A stretch of DNA of 9,038 nucleotides from Hyphomonadaceae bacterium UBA2389 (GTDB lineage: Bacteria > Pseudomonadota > Alphaproteobacteria > Caulobacterales > Aquidulcibacteraceae), in assembly GCA_002343395.1 (NCBI GenBank), contig DDSN01000113.1, forward strand, positions 1 to 9,038, read 5' to 3'. The position numbers were made by a program, and so were the translations under genes. How positions within the stretch are numbered: the first letter of the stretch is position 1; each line of letters begins with the position of its first letter. The notes under the pieces are model-generated. The model saw nothing but the letters and a program-made list of their open reading frames with translations. It was not told the origin of the DNA and did no database searches. Positions 1-6,058 of this stretch are shown piece by piece.

Positions 1-383
1 GCGATGTGCGCGCCTACCCGCACTTCATCCCCTACTTGCTGAGCTTGCGCGTGACCAAGGAGGAACCGCGCGACGCGGGAGGGTGGGAAGGGGTGGCGGA
101 AGCGACCGTCGGCTGGAAGGCGCTCCGCGAGCGCTTCGCCACCACCGTTCGGTGCGAACCGGCGAAGGGTGAAGTCGATGTGTCGCTCGTGAGCGGGCCA
201 TTTCACGCGCTCGACAATCGCTGGCGCTTCGAGTCCCACGAACATGGCGCCAAAGTGCGCTTCTGGATCAGGTATCACTTCAAGAACCCTGTGCTGAACG
301 CGGTGGTGAGCGCGAACAAAGACAAGGTCGCCGCCCACATCATGGCCGCGTTCGAGAAGGAAGCGCGGCGGAGGCTGGGCTAG
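1..383 (+). CDS. Coq10/RatA-family START-like protein (5' end outside window)
   Basis: This is the C-terminal part of an SRPBCC/START-fold protein of the Coq10/RatA family. The reading frame is open to the left edge: codon GAT at 3-5 precedes the GTG at 6. That GTG is therefore probably an internal valine in the family's 'D-V-x-x-Y-P-x-F-x-P' segment (here DVRAYPHFIPYL), not the start. About 126 residues are visible. Other family hallmarks are the central 'W-K-x-L-R-E-R-F' stretch, then 'SGPFHALDNRWRFE' and a C-terminal amphipathic helix with 'AFEKEARRR'. Coq10 relatives bind a hydrophobic ligand (ubiquinone or its precursors) and support respiration. Bacterial members are often labelled RatA toxin from E. 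coli work, but a quinone role is the more likely one in alphaproteobacteria (inference). The gene stops at TAG 381-383, overlapping the stop of the convergent cinA-like gene. In related genomes lipA often lies upstream, but that lies outside this window. Confidence 0.85.
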   Translation, partial: DVRAYPHFIPYLLSLRVTKEEPRDAGGWEGVAEATVGWKALRERFATTVRCEPAKGEVDVSLVSGPFHALDNRWRFESHEHGAKVRFWIRYHFKNPVLNAVVSANKDKVAAHIMAAFEKEARRRLG

Positions 384-387
384 CCCA
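376..387. repeat. 12-bp perfect palindrome centred on two interlocked stop codons
   Basis: TGGGCTAGCCCA reads identically on both strands. Its central CTAG (380-383) supplies the TAG stop of the Coq10-like gene (381-383, +) and the TAG stop of the cinA-like gene (382-380, -). In RNA it can form only a 4-bp stem with a 4-nt loop. No T tract follows on either side, so it is not a convincing intrinsic terminator. The symmetry is seen directly; any function is inference. Confidence 0.5.
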
Positions 388-871
388 CCACCCGCGCGAG
401 CAACTCCAGCGCCTTGCGCACCGTTGCTTCGCGTACGGCCTCGCGGCCGACGTCGCCGAAGCGGCATTCCTCGTGCAGGCGCGCGCCGCCGCGCCGCGCC
501 GCCGCGATGTGAACGAGGCCAACGGGCTTGGCTTCGCTGCCGCCAGCCGGCCCGGCGATGCCGGTGACGGCGACAGCGGCGTCCGCACGGCTTGCCTTCA
601 ACGCGCCGTCCGCCATCGCCAGCGCGACCTCCATCGAGACCGCGCCCTTGCGCGCGATCAGCTCGGCCGGAACCGCGAGCATCTCGGACTTGGCCTCGTT
701 GGAGTAGGTCACGAAACCGCGTTCAACCACGTCGGACGCGCCGGGGATGGACGTCAACGCCGCGGCGATCAGGCCGCCCGTACAGCTCTCGGCCGCGGCG
801 ATCCGCACCGCGCGCGCCTTGGCGCGCTCGATAAGCTGGCGCGCCTGGTCCCGGACGTCGTCTGCAATCAT
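380..871 (-). CDS. CinA C-terminal domain protein, PncC-like NMN deamidase
   Basis: A 163-residue stand-alone CinA C-terminal domain, the size of E. coli PncC (about 165). Family motifs in order: ESCTGG at 28-33 (containing the Ser and Thr linked to amidohydrolase activity), YSNEAK at 56-61, GAVSMEVA near 76-83, and VTGIAGP at 102-108. Characterised family members deamidate nicotinamide mononucleotide to nicotinic acid mononucleotide in the pyridine nucleotide cycle, in the cytoplasm. The N-terminal molybdopterin-binding-like domain of full-length CinA is absent. The ATG at 871 was chosen because the conserved domain begins almost at once (MIADDVRDQARQL). An in-frame ATG at 907 would add 12 residues that do not look family-like; neither has a strong ribosome site. 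The frame stays open further upstream to 1129, but this overlaps the next gene and looks non-coding. It is convergent with the Coq10-like gene and divergent from the membrane protein gene. Confidence 0.88.
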   Translation of the reverse strand: MIADDVRDQARQLIERAKARAVRIAAAESCTGGLIAAALTSIPGASDVVERGFVTYSNEAKSEMLAVPAELIARKGAVSMEVALAMADGALKASRADAAVAVTGIAGPAGGSEAKPVGLVHIAAARRGGARLHEECRFGDVGREAVREATVRKALELLARVVG

Positions 872-983
872 GCCGCGATTGGAGCCGGACGGCCGGAAAA
901 AGTCCATTCCAAGGACTCGGCGAAGGTGGCAGGTAGCGGCGAGTTCTCCCTCGGCGCGAGGGGGTAAAGGGCAGGGGCCTGCA
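872..983. promoter_or_regulatory. Divergent intergenic region between cinA-like and membrane-fusion genes
   Basis: This 112-bp gap must hold the start signals of both flanking genes. I see no clear -35/-10 pair on either strand. It holds two short dyads. One is AGTCC (901-905) / GGACT (913-917) with a 7-nt spacer. The other is CCCTC (948-952) / GAGGG (958-962) with a 5-nt loop, which extends by a T:G and a C:G pair to 946-964. The second would sit as an RNA hairpin about 20 nt ahead of the ATG at 984. Arms this short arise by chance in GC-rich DNA, so regulatory meaning is inference only. Confidence 0.3.
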
Positions 984-3728
984 ATGAACGCCGAGAACGC
1001 ATCGCCGAGCCCCGCTCCCCCTTCCGCGGGCGCGGCGCTCGCCCGTCGCTCCGCCGCTCCGGTGTTCGCGCTCGCGTTGTTCCTCAGTGCTGCGCTCATC
1101 TTCGTGCTGCAACCCCTGTTCGGGCGCATGGTGACGCCGCTGCTGGGCGGCAGCCCGCAAGTGTGGAACGTCTCGATGGCGTTCTTCCAGGGCGCATTGC
1201 TGGTCGGTTACGTGTACGCACACCTGCTCGCGCGGATCAAAGACTTGCGCGTGCAGGCGGCGATCCACGCGCTTGTGCTGGTCGGCGCCTGGTTCGCGCT
1301 GCCGATCCATGTGAGCGCCGCGCTCGGGCCGCCAAGTTCGGAACATCCCGCGCTCTGGCTCGTCGGCGTACTGGCGCTCTCCGTTGGCGCGCCGTTCGCC
1401 GCCGCGAGCGCCACCGCGCCGCTGCTGCAACATTGGTATGCGCGGACCGGACGTTCCGACGCGCACGATCCTTACTATCTCTACGCCGCCAGCAACCTCG
1501 GAAGCTTCGTGGGCTTGCTGGCTTATCCCGCCGTTATTGAACCGCTGCTCGGCGCGCACGCGCAGTCAAACGCGTGGAGCGGGGGCTACGCAATCGTCGG
1601 CGCTTTCATCGTGGGCGCCGCCCTGCTCGCGCTCCAAGCAAAAGGGGAGGCGCCCTCCGCCACACGCCACGTCGACGCCGATCCAACCTGGCGCGAGCGC
1701 CTCTACTGGATCGCCGCGGCGGCCGTGCCCTCGGCCATGTCGCTCGGCGTCACGCTGCACATTTCAACCGATGTCGCATCCGCGCCGATGCTCTGGGTCA
1801 TTCCGCTCGCGCTCTACCTCGCCACCTTCGTGATCGCCTTCATGAAGAACAGCGAAGCGCTGGCGCCGGCGACGCTGCTGGTTCACCCGATCGCGGTGGC
1901 GTTGATGGTCGCGTCCTATTTCGCCTCGGGCAATTGGGTCATGTCGGTGTCGCTGATCCTCGCCGGATTCTTCTTCAGCGCGCTGGTTTGCCATCTTGCC
2001 TTGGCGCACGCACGCCCAGGCGCCGATCGATTGACCGAATTCTATTTGTTTGTGTCGCTGGGCGGCGTCTTGGGCGGCGCCTTCGCGGCGTTCCTCGCGC
2101 CCGTCATTTTCAACAACGTCTACGAGTTTCCTTTGGCGCTGGCCGCGGCGTGTCTGTTCCGTCCGCGCGCGGCCAGCGACATGCCAAGGCTCGCGGACGC
2201 GTCCGTCGCGGCGGCGGTCGCGGTTGGCGTGCTTGGCCTGTTGTCGCTGCGCCTCGCGGCGGTGGATTCGATCATTGTGCTTGGCGCCCTGGGCGCGGCG
2301 GCGGCCATGGTGGCGGCCGGCTGGAGCGGCGAAGAACGGCCCGCCCCGATGCGCTACGCGTTCCTCGCCATCGCCGTTGCGCATGCCGGGCTGGTGATCT
2401 GGATCGCCTTCAACATGGACAGCGCCTTCGCCTCCAGCGTCGCCGAAGGGCGCCCGCAATTGGCGTTGCGCCAACCTTGGTCGCTTCTGCTCATGGTCAC
2501 CAGCTTCATGGTGCTCGCGTTTGGGGTTCATGGAACCATTCAGCCGCGACGCGACAATCGCGCTATCGGCGATTACGCGCTCGGCGCCGCGATGCCGAGC
2601 GCGGCGCTTCTCATCGCGTTGGCGCTGGCGGGCGAACGCATGGACGACGCCGAAACGCTAACGGTCGTGGCGCTTTTGGTCTGCGCTTTGGCGGTGTTCA
2701 TCAATCGCGGACGCCCGGCGGTGCTCGCCAGCATCGTGCTCATCGCCTTCGCGTCCATCTTCGTCGACGACCTGCGCGGCTCGCGCATCATCACCCAGGA
2801 ACGCAGCTTCTTCGGCGTACTTCGTACGCGCGTCATGGAAGATCCGAACGATCCGGAGGTGCCGCCGCTGCGCATTCTCATGCACGGAACAACGATCCAC
2901 GGCGCACAGCTCGCCGCGCCTGGCCTCACGCGTCAGCCGCTGACCTACTATCATCCCAACACCGCGTTGGGTGAAGCGATCCTGGCGGGTCTTTCAACCG
3001 CGGAAGGCGATGCGCACATGGCGCTGATCGGTTTGGGGGCGGGCTCCTCGGCTTGCCTCACCCGACCCACCGATAGGCTGACGATATTCGAGATAGATCC
3101 CGCTGTCGTGCGTCTTTCGGCCGAGCCAGGGGGCGATTTCACCTATGTGCCGGAGTGCCAGCCAAACGCGCGCATCGAACTCGGCGACGCGCGGCTGCAG
3201 ATCGCCGAGGAGCCGGGTCGCTCCTATGACGTGATCGTCGTGGATGCGTTTTCCTCAGACGCCATCCCCGCGCACTTGCTCACGCGCGAAGCGCTCGCGC
3301 TTTACCTCTCGAAGGTGACTGACAATGGCATTGTCGTGCTGCACCTTTCGAACCGAAACCTCGCGCTTGTGTCCGAGGCCGCGCGCGTGGCCCACGCCGT
3401 GAACGCGCCGACTTTGTATCGCGTCAGCGATCGCTTCGAGCAGCCCTACGTGTCCTATTATGGCGGGCTGGCCGCGAGCGTCATGATTGTGGCGCGCACG
3501 CCGCAAGCGCTCACGAGCCTGCAACTCGCAAGCGCGGATTGGCGCGTGATCGCAGCGCCCAGCGGGCGCGCGTGGAGCGATGATTATATCAATGTGCCGC
3601 GCGCATTGTGGGAGAACCTCACCGGCCAAGAGCAATGCCGCCTGTTTCCCTACCTGCCGCGTTGTGGGGGCGATGAAGCGGCGACGGACGAGCCGCCGAC
3701 CGGGGAGGGCGCAGCGCCCTCGCCCTAA
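984..3728 (+). CDS. Fused polytopic membrane / spermidine synthase-like protein
   Basis: A 914-residue protein of the class annotated as 'fused MFS/spermidine synthase'. Residues ~25-600 hold roughly 18 hydrophobic segments. Family landmarks there are QPLFGRMVTPLLGG (43-56), FFQGALLVGYVYAH (67-80) and DPYYLYAASNLGS (162-174). The linker contains ERSFFGV (from 606) and HGTTIHG (from 634). The C-terminal ~240 residues form a Rossmann spermidine synthase/methyltransferase-like domain: GLGAGSSA from 683, acidic FEIDP with E703, GDAR at 734-737, and VVDAFSSDAIPAHLLT with D754. The first part should lie in the inner membrane with the nucleotide-binding-like domain probably cytoplasmic. The substrate is unknown; aminopropyl transfer or polyamine transport is inferred only from the fold. 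The ATG at 984 was chosen because family similarity starts soon after it. The frame extends upstream to 747 only through antisense cinA sequence. The tail (last ~15 residues, E/P/A/G rich) is low complexity. Its stop interlocks with ispDF. Confidence 0.85.
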   Translation: MNAENASPSPAPPSAGAALARRSAAPVFALALFLSAALIFVLQPLFGRMVTPLLGGSPQVWNVSMAFFQGALLVGYVYAHLLARIKDLRVQAAIHALVLVGAWFALPIHVSAALGPPSSEHPALWLVGVLALSVGAPFAAASATAPLLQHWYARTGRSDAHDPYYLYAASNLGSFVGLLAYPAVIEPLLGAHAQSNAWSGGYAIVGAFIVGAALLALQAKGEAPSATRHVDADPTWRERLYWIAAAAVPSAMSLGVTLHISTDVASAPMLWVIPLALYLATFVIAFMKNSEALAPATLLVHPIAVALMVASYFASGNWVMSVSLILAGFFFSALVCHLALAHARPGADRLTEFYLFVSLGGVLGGAFAAFLAPVIFNNVYEFPLALAAACLFRPRAASDMPRLADASVAAAVAVGVLGLLSLRLAAVDSIIVLGALGAAAAMVAAGWSGEERPAPMRYAFLAIAVAHAGLVIWIAFNMDSAFASSVAEGRPQLALRQPWSLLLMVTSFMVLAFGVHGTIQPRRDNRAIGDYALGAAMPSAALLIALALAGERMDDAETLTVVALLVCALAVFINRGRPAVLASIVLIAFASIFVDDLRGSRIITQERSFFGVLRTRVMEDPNDPEVPPLRILMHGTTIHGAQLAAPGLTRQPLTYYHPNTALGEAILAGLSTAEGDAHMALIGLGAGSSACLTRPTDRLTIFEIDPAVVRLSAEPGGDFTYVPECQPNARIELGDARLQIAEEPGRSYDVIVVDAFSSDAIPAHLLTREALALYLSKVTDNGIVVLHLSNRNLALVSEAARVAHAVNAPTLYRVSDRFEQPYVSYYGGLAASVMIVARTPQALTSLQLASADWRVIAAPSGRAWSDDYINVPRALWENLTGQEQCRLFPYLPRCGGDEAATDEPPTGEGAAPSP
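3705..3721. repeat. 17-nt inverted repeat at the end of the membrane-fusion gene
   Basis: GAGGGCG (3705-3711) and CGCCCTC (3715-3721) form a perfect 7-bp stem around CAG. It lies in the last codons of the membrane-fusion gene, 4 nt before its TAA, and immediately beyond the ispDF stop on the other strand. It could form a GC hairpin in the 3' ends of both convergent transcripts. No U tract follows, so a standard intrinsic terminator is not supported; it might stabilise 3' ends or aid pausing (inference). Confidence 0.4.
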
Positions 3729-4870
3729 GCGGGACGCTCCAAAGTCGCTGTCGCTTGCGCGGCTAGACCCTCTTCCCGTCCGAGGAAACCCATGCGTTCC
3801 GTGGTTGTCGCCTTCACGCTCACGCGCGCCAGCGGCAGACCCAAAACAGCAGCGGTGCGTTCGCGCATGGCGTCGCGGTGGGGGCCAATCTTCGGGCGCT
3901 CGCACAGAAGCGTCACATCGACGTGCTGGAGCGTGGCGCCGGCTTTCGCCGCCAGTTGAGCCGCGTGCCGCAGGAAGCGCTCGGAGTCGGCGCCCTTCCA
4001 TTGCGCATCGCTCGGTGGAAAGTGCGCGCCGATGTCGCCCTCGGCCAAGGCGCCCAGAATGGCGTCCACGAGCGCGTGCCATCCCGCATCGGCGTCCGAA
4101 TGCCCGACCAGTCCCTTGTCGTGGGGAATACGAACGCCGCACAACGTCACGTGGTCGCCCTCGCCGAAGCGATGAGCGTCAACGCCGTGCCCGACGCACA
4201 CGATCCGATTTGCGCTCATCAGACGCTCCAATACAGCGAAGTCCTCGGGGTAGGTGATTTTCATCAGCCGCGCGTCGCCAGTAATCAGCCGGACGCGCGC
4301 GCCGGTCGCGCGCATGACCGCGAGGTCGTCGGCGAAGGATGCCCCTGCCGGCGCCGCCGCGTAGGCGGCGCGGATGTCGTTCAATCTGAACGCCTGTGGC
4401 GTCTGGACGCGCATGACGCCATCGCGCGCCAGCGCATCGAGCGCGTGTCCCCCCGCATCGACGCGCATCAGCGCGTCGGGGACGGGCAGGGCAGGCGCCG
4501 CTGCGTTTTCACCGACGCCGAGAGCGGCCAAAAGGGCGCTCACAACGGCGGGGGTGAGGCCGGGGCGAGCGGCATCGTGGATGAGCACTGCGTCGACATC
4601 GCCGATCGCGGCAAGGCCCGCGCGCACGGAGTCCGTGCGCGTAGCACCGCCGGGACGCACCGACACACGGTCCAAGGCAGCGATAAGCCGTTCAGCGGGG
4701 CCGACCTGCTCACTCGCCACGACGACGATGATCTCGGCCGCGCCCGCGGTGAGCAGGGCCTCCAAGGACCAGAGCAGGGCCGGTCGGCCGAGGAGGGGGC
4801 GGAACTGCTTGGGCGCCCCGCCCGCCCGCTCCCCTCGACCGGCAGCCACCACAACGGCTCCGAACTTCAT
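3725..4870 (-). CDS. ispDF: Bifunctional IspD/IspF (MEP cytidylyltransferase and MECDP synthase)
   Basis: A 381-residue fusion of two non-consecutive enzymes of the methylerythritol phosphate pathway. Residues 1-~217 are IspD, which makes CDP-methylerythritol from MEP and CTP. They show the nucleotide-binding VVVAAGRGERAGGAPKQF (6-23, with R15 and K21), GGATRTDSV (74-82) and HDAARP (98-103). Residues ~218-381 are IspF, which cyclises CDP-ME 2-phosphate. They carry the metal ligands D231, H233 and H265, with the same spacing as D8/H10/H42 of E. coli IspF. They also carry GHSDAD (256-261), ERPKIGPH and TTTERMGFLGREEGLAAQA. The intervening enzyme IspE is not in the window. The start at 4870 is favoured over an in-frame upstream ATG at 4897: the IspD fold begins at residue 2 and AAGGGGA lies four bases ahead of it. 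The fusion is common in alphaproteobacteria. It is divergent from ntrB, and its TAG overlaps the stop of the convergent neighbour. Confidence 0.96.
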   Translation of the reverse strand: MKFGAVVVAAGRGERAGGAPKQFRPLLGRPALLWSLEALLTAGAAEIIVVVASEQVGPAERLIAALDRVSVRPGGATRTDSVRAGLAAIGDVDAVLIHDAARPGLTPAVVSALLAALGVGENAAAPALPVPDALMRVDAGGHALDALARDGVMRVQTPQAFRLNDIRAAYAAAPAGASFADDLAVMRATGARVRLITGDARLMKITYPEDFAVLERLMSANRIVCVGHGVDAHRFGEGDHVTLCGVRIPHDKGLVGHSDADAGWHALVDAILGALAEGDIGAHFPPSDAQWKGADSERFLRHAAQLAAKAGATLQHVDVTLLCERPKIGPHRDAMRERTAAVLGLPLARVSVKATTTERMGFLGREEGLAAQATATLERPA

Positions 4871-4874
4871 TGCG

Positions 4875-4881
4875 TCCCCTT
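4875..4881 (-). promoter_or_regulatory. Ribosome binding site of ispDF
   Basis: On the minus strand AAGGGGA lies four bases before the ATG at 4870. It decides that start over the in-frame ATG at 4897, which would place this motif inside the coding region. Confidence 0.6.
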
Positions 4882-4882
4882 C

Positions 4883-4898
4883 TGTGCTGCAGCGCACA
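4883..4898. promoter_or_regulatory. Short dyad in the ispDF 5' leader/promoter
   Basis: TGTGC (4883-4887) and GCACA (4894-4898) form a perfect 5-bp inverted repeat with a 6-bp spacer, 13 bp upstream of the ispDF start. Just beyond it on the minus strand is TAAAAT (4904-4899), a possible -10 for ispDF without a good -35. If that -10 is real, the dyad would overlap the transcription start and suit a repressor (inference). Confidence 0.3.
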
Positions 4899-4905
4899 AT
4901 TTTAG

Positions 4906-4928
4906 TGGCGCCGAATTTTTAGGCGCCA
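4906..4928. promoter_or_regulatory. Perfect 7-bp inverted repeat, candidate operator between ispDF and ntrB
   Basis: TGGCGCC (4906-4912) and GGCGCCA (4922-4928) are exact inverted copies flanking an AT-rich 9-bp spacer (GAATTTTTA). The arm centres lie 16 bp apart, about one and a half helical turns. It is 35 bp upstream of the ispDF start and 71 bp upstream of the ntrB start. GC-rich dyad arms around an AT spacer suit a dimeric helix-turn-helix regulator. As ntrBC operons are often autoregulated, NtrC is a reasonable but untested candidate. Confidence 0.45.
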
Positions 4929-4999
4929 TAACGTCTTGAGCGTAGACCAGAAAGGGCTCGTGTGGCGCAAGTCTCGCCCGATAACCGACGGCCGGAAGC

Positions 5000-6058
5000 G
5001 TGACCGGCGGGGACCGCTCCGCGTGGAACGTCCCTGTTCCCGAAACATGGCTAGACGCCCTGCCCATGCCGTTCATTGGGCTTGACCGGGAAGGGCGCAT
5101 CCAGCGGCTGAACGCCGCCGCCGCTGAGTGGTTTGCGGGGTTGCGGGCGCATCCAGGCCGGACATTGGCGGAGATATTCGGGGATGACGCGCCGATTGTC
5201 GAATTGGCGCGGCGCGCCTCAAGCGGCGATGTCGCGGAGCATGATGTGGTCATTGCCGGTCCTGGCTTCGCTATGGGACGGGCTAACATACAGGCGCGCG
5301 CGGTAGGCGACGGGGGCTTTGTCGCGCTAACCCTCCAACCCGCGCCCCGCCTGCGCGCGCCCTCGCCCGGCGCGCAACCCTCGGCGGCGCGCACGCTGGC
5401 GCATGAAGTCCGCAATCCGTTGGCGGGTATTCGCGCGGCCGCGCAACTCATGGAGCGTGAAGGGGGCCCGTCATCGACGCTGGCGCGACTGATTTGCGAC
5501 GAGGTGGACCGGATCAACCGCCTCACCGACAAGATTGATCCCGCGGCGGCGCTCGACGTCGCGCGGTTTGCGGCCTTCAACGTCCACGAGGCCCTGGAGC
5601 GCGTACGGGCGCTGGTCGCGTCAAGCGCGCCGTCGCTGCAAATACGCGAACAGTACGACCCCAGCCTGCCTGCTATTCGCGGCGATCGGGATCAGATCAT
5701 CCAAGCCTTCCTGAATATCGCCAAGAACGCGGCCGAAGCCATGGCGGGTCAACCGAATGCGCGCCTCACGTTTGTGACGCTGTTTCGACCCGGCGTTCGC
5801 GTTCGAACGTCGGCCGTCGCCGCCGCGCGCCCTCAACTTGAGGTGCAGATTGTCGACAACGGACCGGGCATCGCGCCGGCGATCGCCGAACGCTTGTTCG
5901 AAGCGTTCACGACGACAAAGCCGGGCGGTATGGGGCTAGGGCTCAATGTCGCCGCCGACATCATCGGCCGCCATGACGGCCGCATCGAGGTTGATTCAGC
6001 CCCGGGCCGCACGGCGTTCAAGATTTTGCTGCCCATCGAAGCCGAGGAGAACCCGTGA
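5000..6058 (+). CDS. ntrB: Nitrogen regulation sensor histidine kinase NtrB
   Basis: A 352-residue cytoplasmic histidine kinase with no membrane segment. Residues ~15-110 form a PAS domain (WLDALPMPFIGLDREGRIQRLN). The H-box is LAHEVRNPLAG with phospho-acceptor H135. The dimerisation segment LARLICDEVDRINRL (161-175) is typical of NtrB. The ATP-binding HATPase domain shows the N-box (LNIAKNAAEAM, N243), the G1 box DNGPGI (286-291) and the G2 box GGMGLGL (309-315). NtrB phosphorylates or dephosphorylates NtrC according to nitrogen status, normally under PII (GlnB) control. The GTG at 5000 is used because TAA at 4982-4984 closes the frame upstream. The next start, ATG 5066, would cut into the PAS domain. 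The ribosome site is poor (GGAAG nearly abuts the GTG). In many alphaproteobacteria dusB precedes ntrB; here ntrB lies next to divergent ispDF. It overlaps ntrC by 4 bp. Confidence 0.94.
   Translation: MTGGDRSAWNVPVPETWLDALPMPFIGLDREGRIQRLNAAAAEWFAGLRAHPGRTLAEIFGDDAPIVELARRASSGDVAEHDVVIAGPGFAMGRANIQARAVGDGGFVALTLQPAPRLRAPSPGAQPSAARTLAHEVRNPLAGIRAAAQLMEREGGPSSTLARLICDEVDRINRLTDKIDPAAALDVARFAAFNVHEALERVRALVASSAPSLQIREQYDPSLPAIRGDRDQIIQAFLNIAKNAAEAMAGQPNARLTFVTLFRPGVRVRTSAVAAARPQLEVQIVDNGPGIAPAIAERLFEAFTTTKPGGMGLGLNVAADIIGRHDGRIEVDSAPGRTAFKILLPIEAEENP
6044..6050 (+). promoter_or_regulatory. Ribosome binding site of ntrC inside ntrB
   Basis: GAGGAGA lies within the last codons of ntrB, four bases before the ntrC GTG at 6055. 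The GTGA at 6055-6058 holds both the ntrC start and the ntrB TGA stop. This is the classic arrangement for translational coupling of kinase and regulator. Confidence 0.7.

Noticed and set aside
747..983. Upstream extension of the membrane-fusion gene by 79 codons
   Set aside because: The extension mostly overlaps the cinA-like gene in antisense and is Arg/Ala/Ser-rich. Family similarity begins just after the ATG at 984.
872..1129. N-terminal extension of the cinA-like gene to 1129
   Set aside because: It would overlap the first membrane segments of the divergent gene. The CinA C-terminal domain is complete from 871.
1574..2974. Long open frame on + overlapping the membrane-fusion gene in another phase
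   Set aside because: Its translation is Arg/Gly/Ala-rich and low in complexity, with no family resemblance. It is a shadow frame of GC-rich coding DNA.
3705..3728. Intrinsic terminator between the membrane-fusion gene and ispDF
   Set aside because: The stem is good but no T tract follows on either strand, and it lies inside coding sequence.
3725..4870. IspD-IspF fusion as a novel architecture
   Set aside because: Bifunctional IspDF is well established in alphaproteobacteria and in Campylobacter.
3878..4939. Long + strand open frame antisense to ispDF
   Set aside because: ispDF is unmistakable on the minus strand with all catalytic residues. The + frame has no recognisable motif.
4963..4978. 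Possible sigma-54 -24/-12 promoter upstream of ntrB (TGGCGC ... TCGCC with GG-N10-GC)
   Set aside because: The -12 half is poor (TCGC for TTGC) and the -24 half lacks the usual CACG. GG-N10-GC is frequent in GC-rich DNA.
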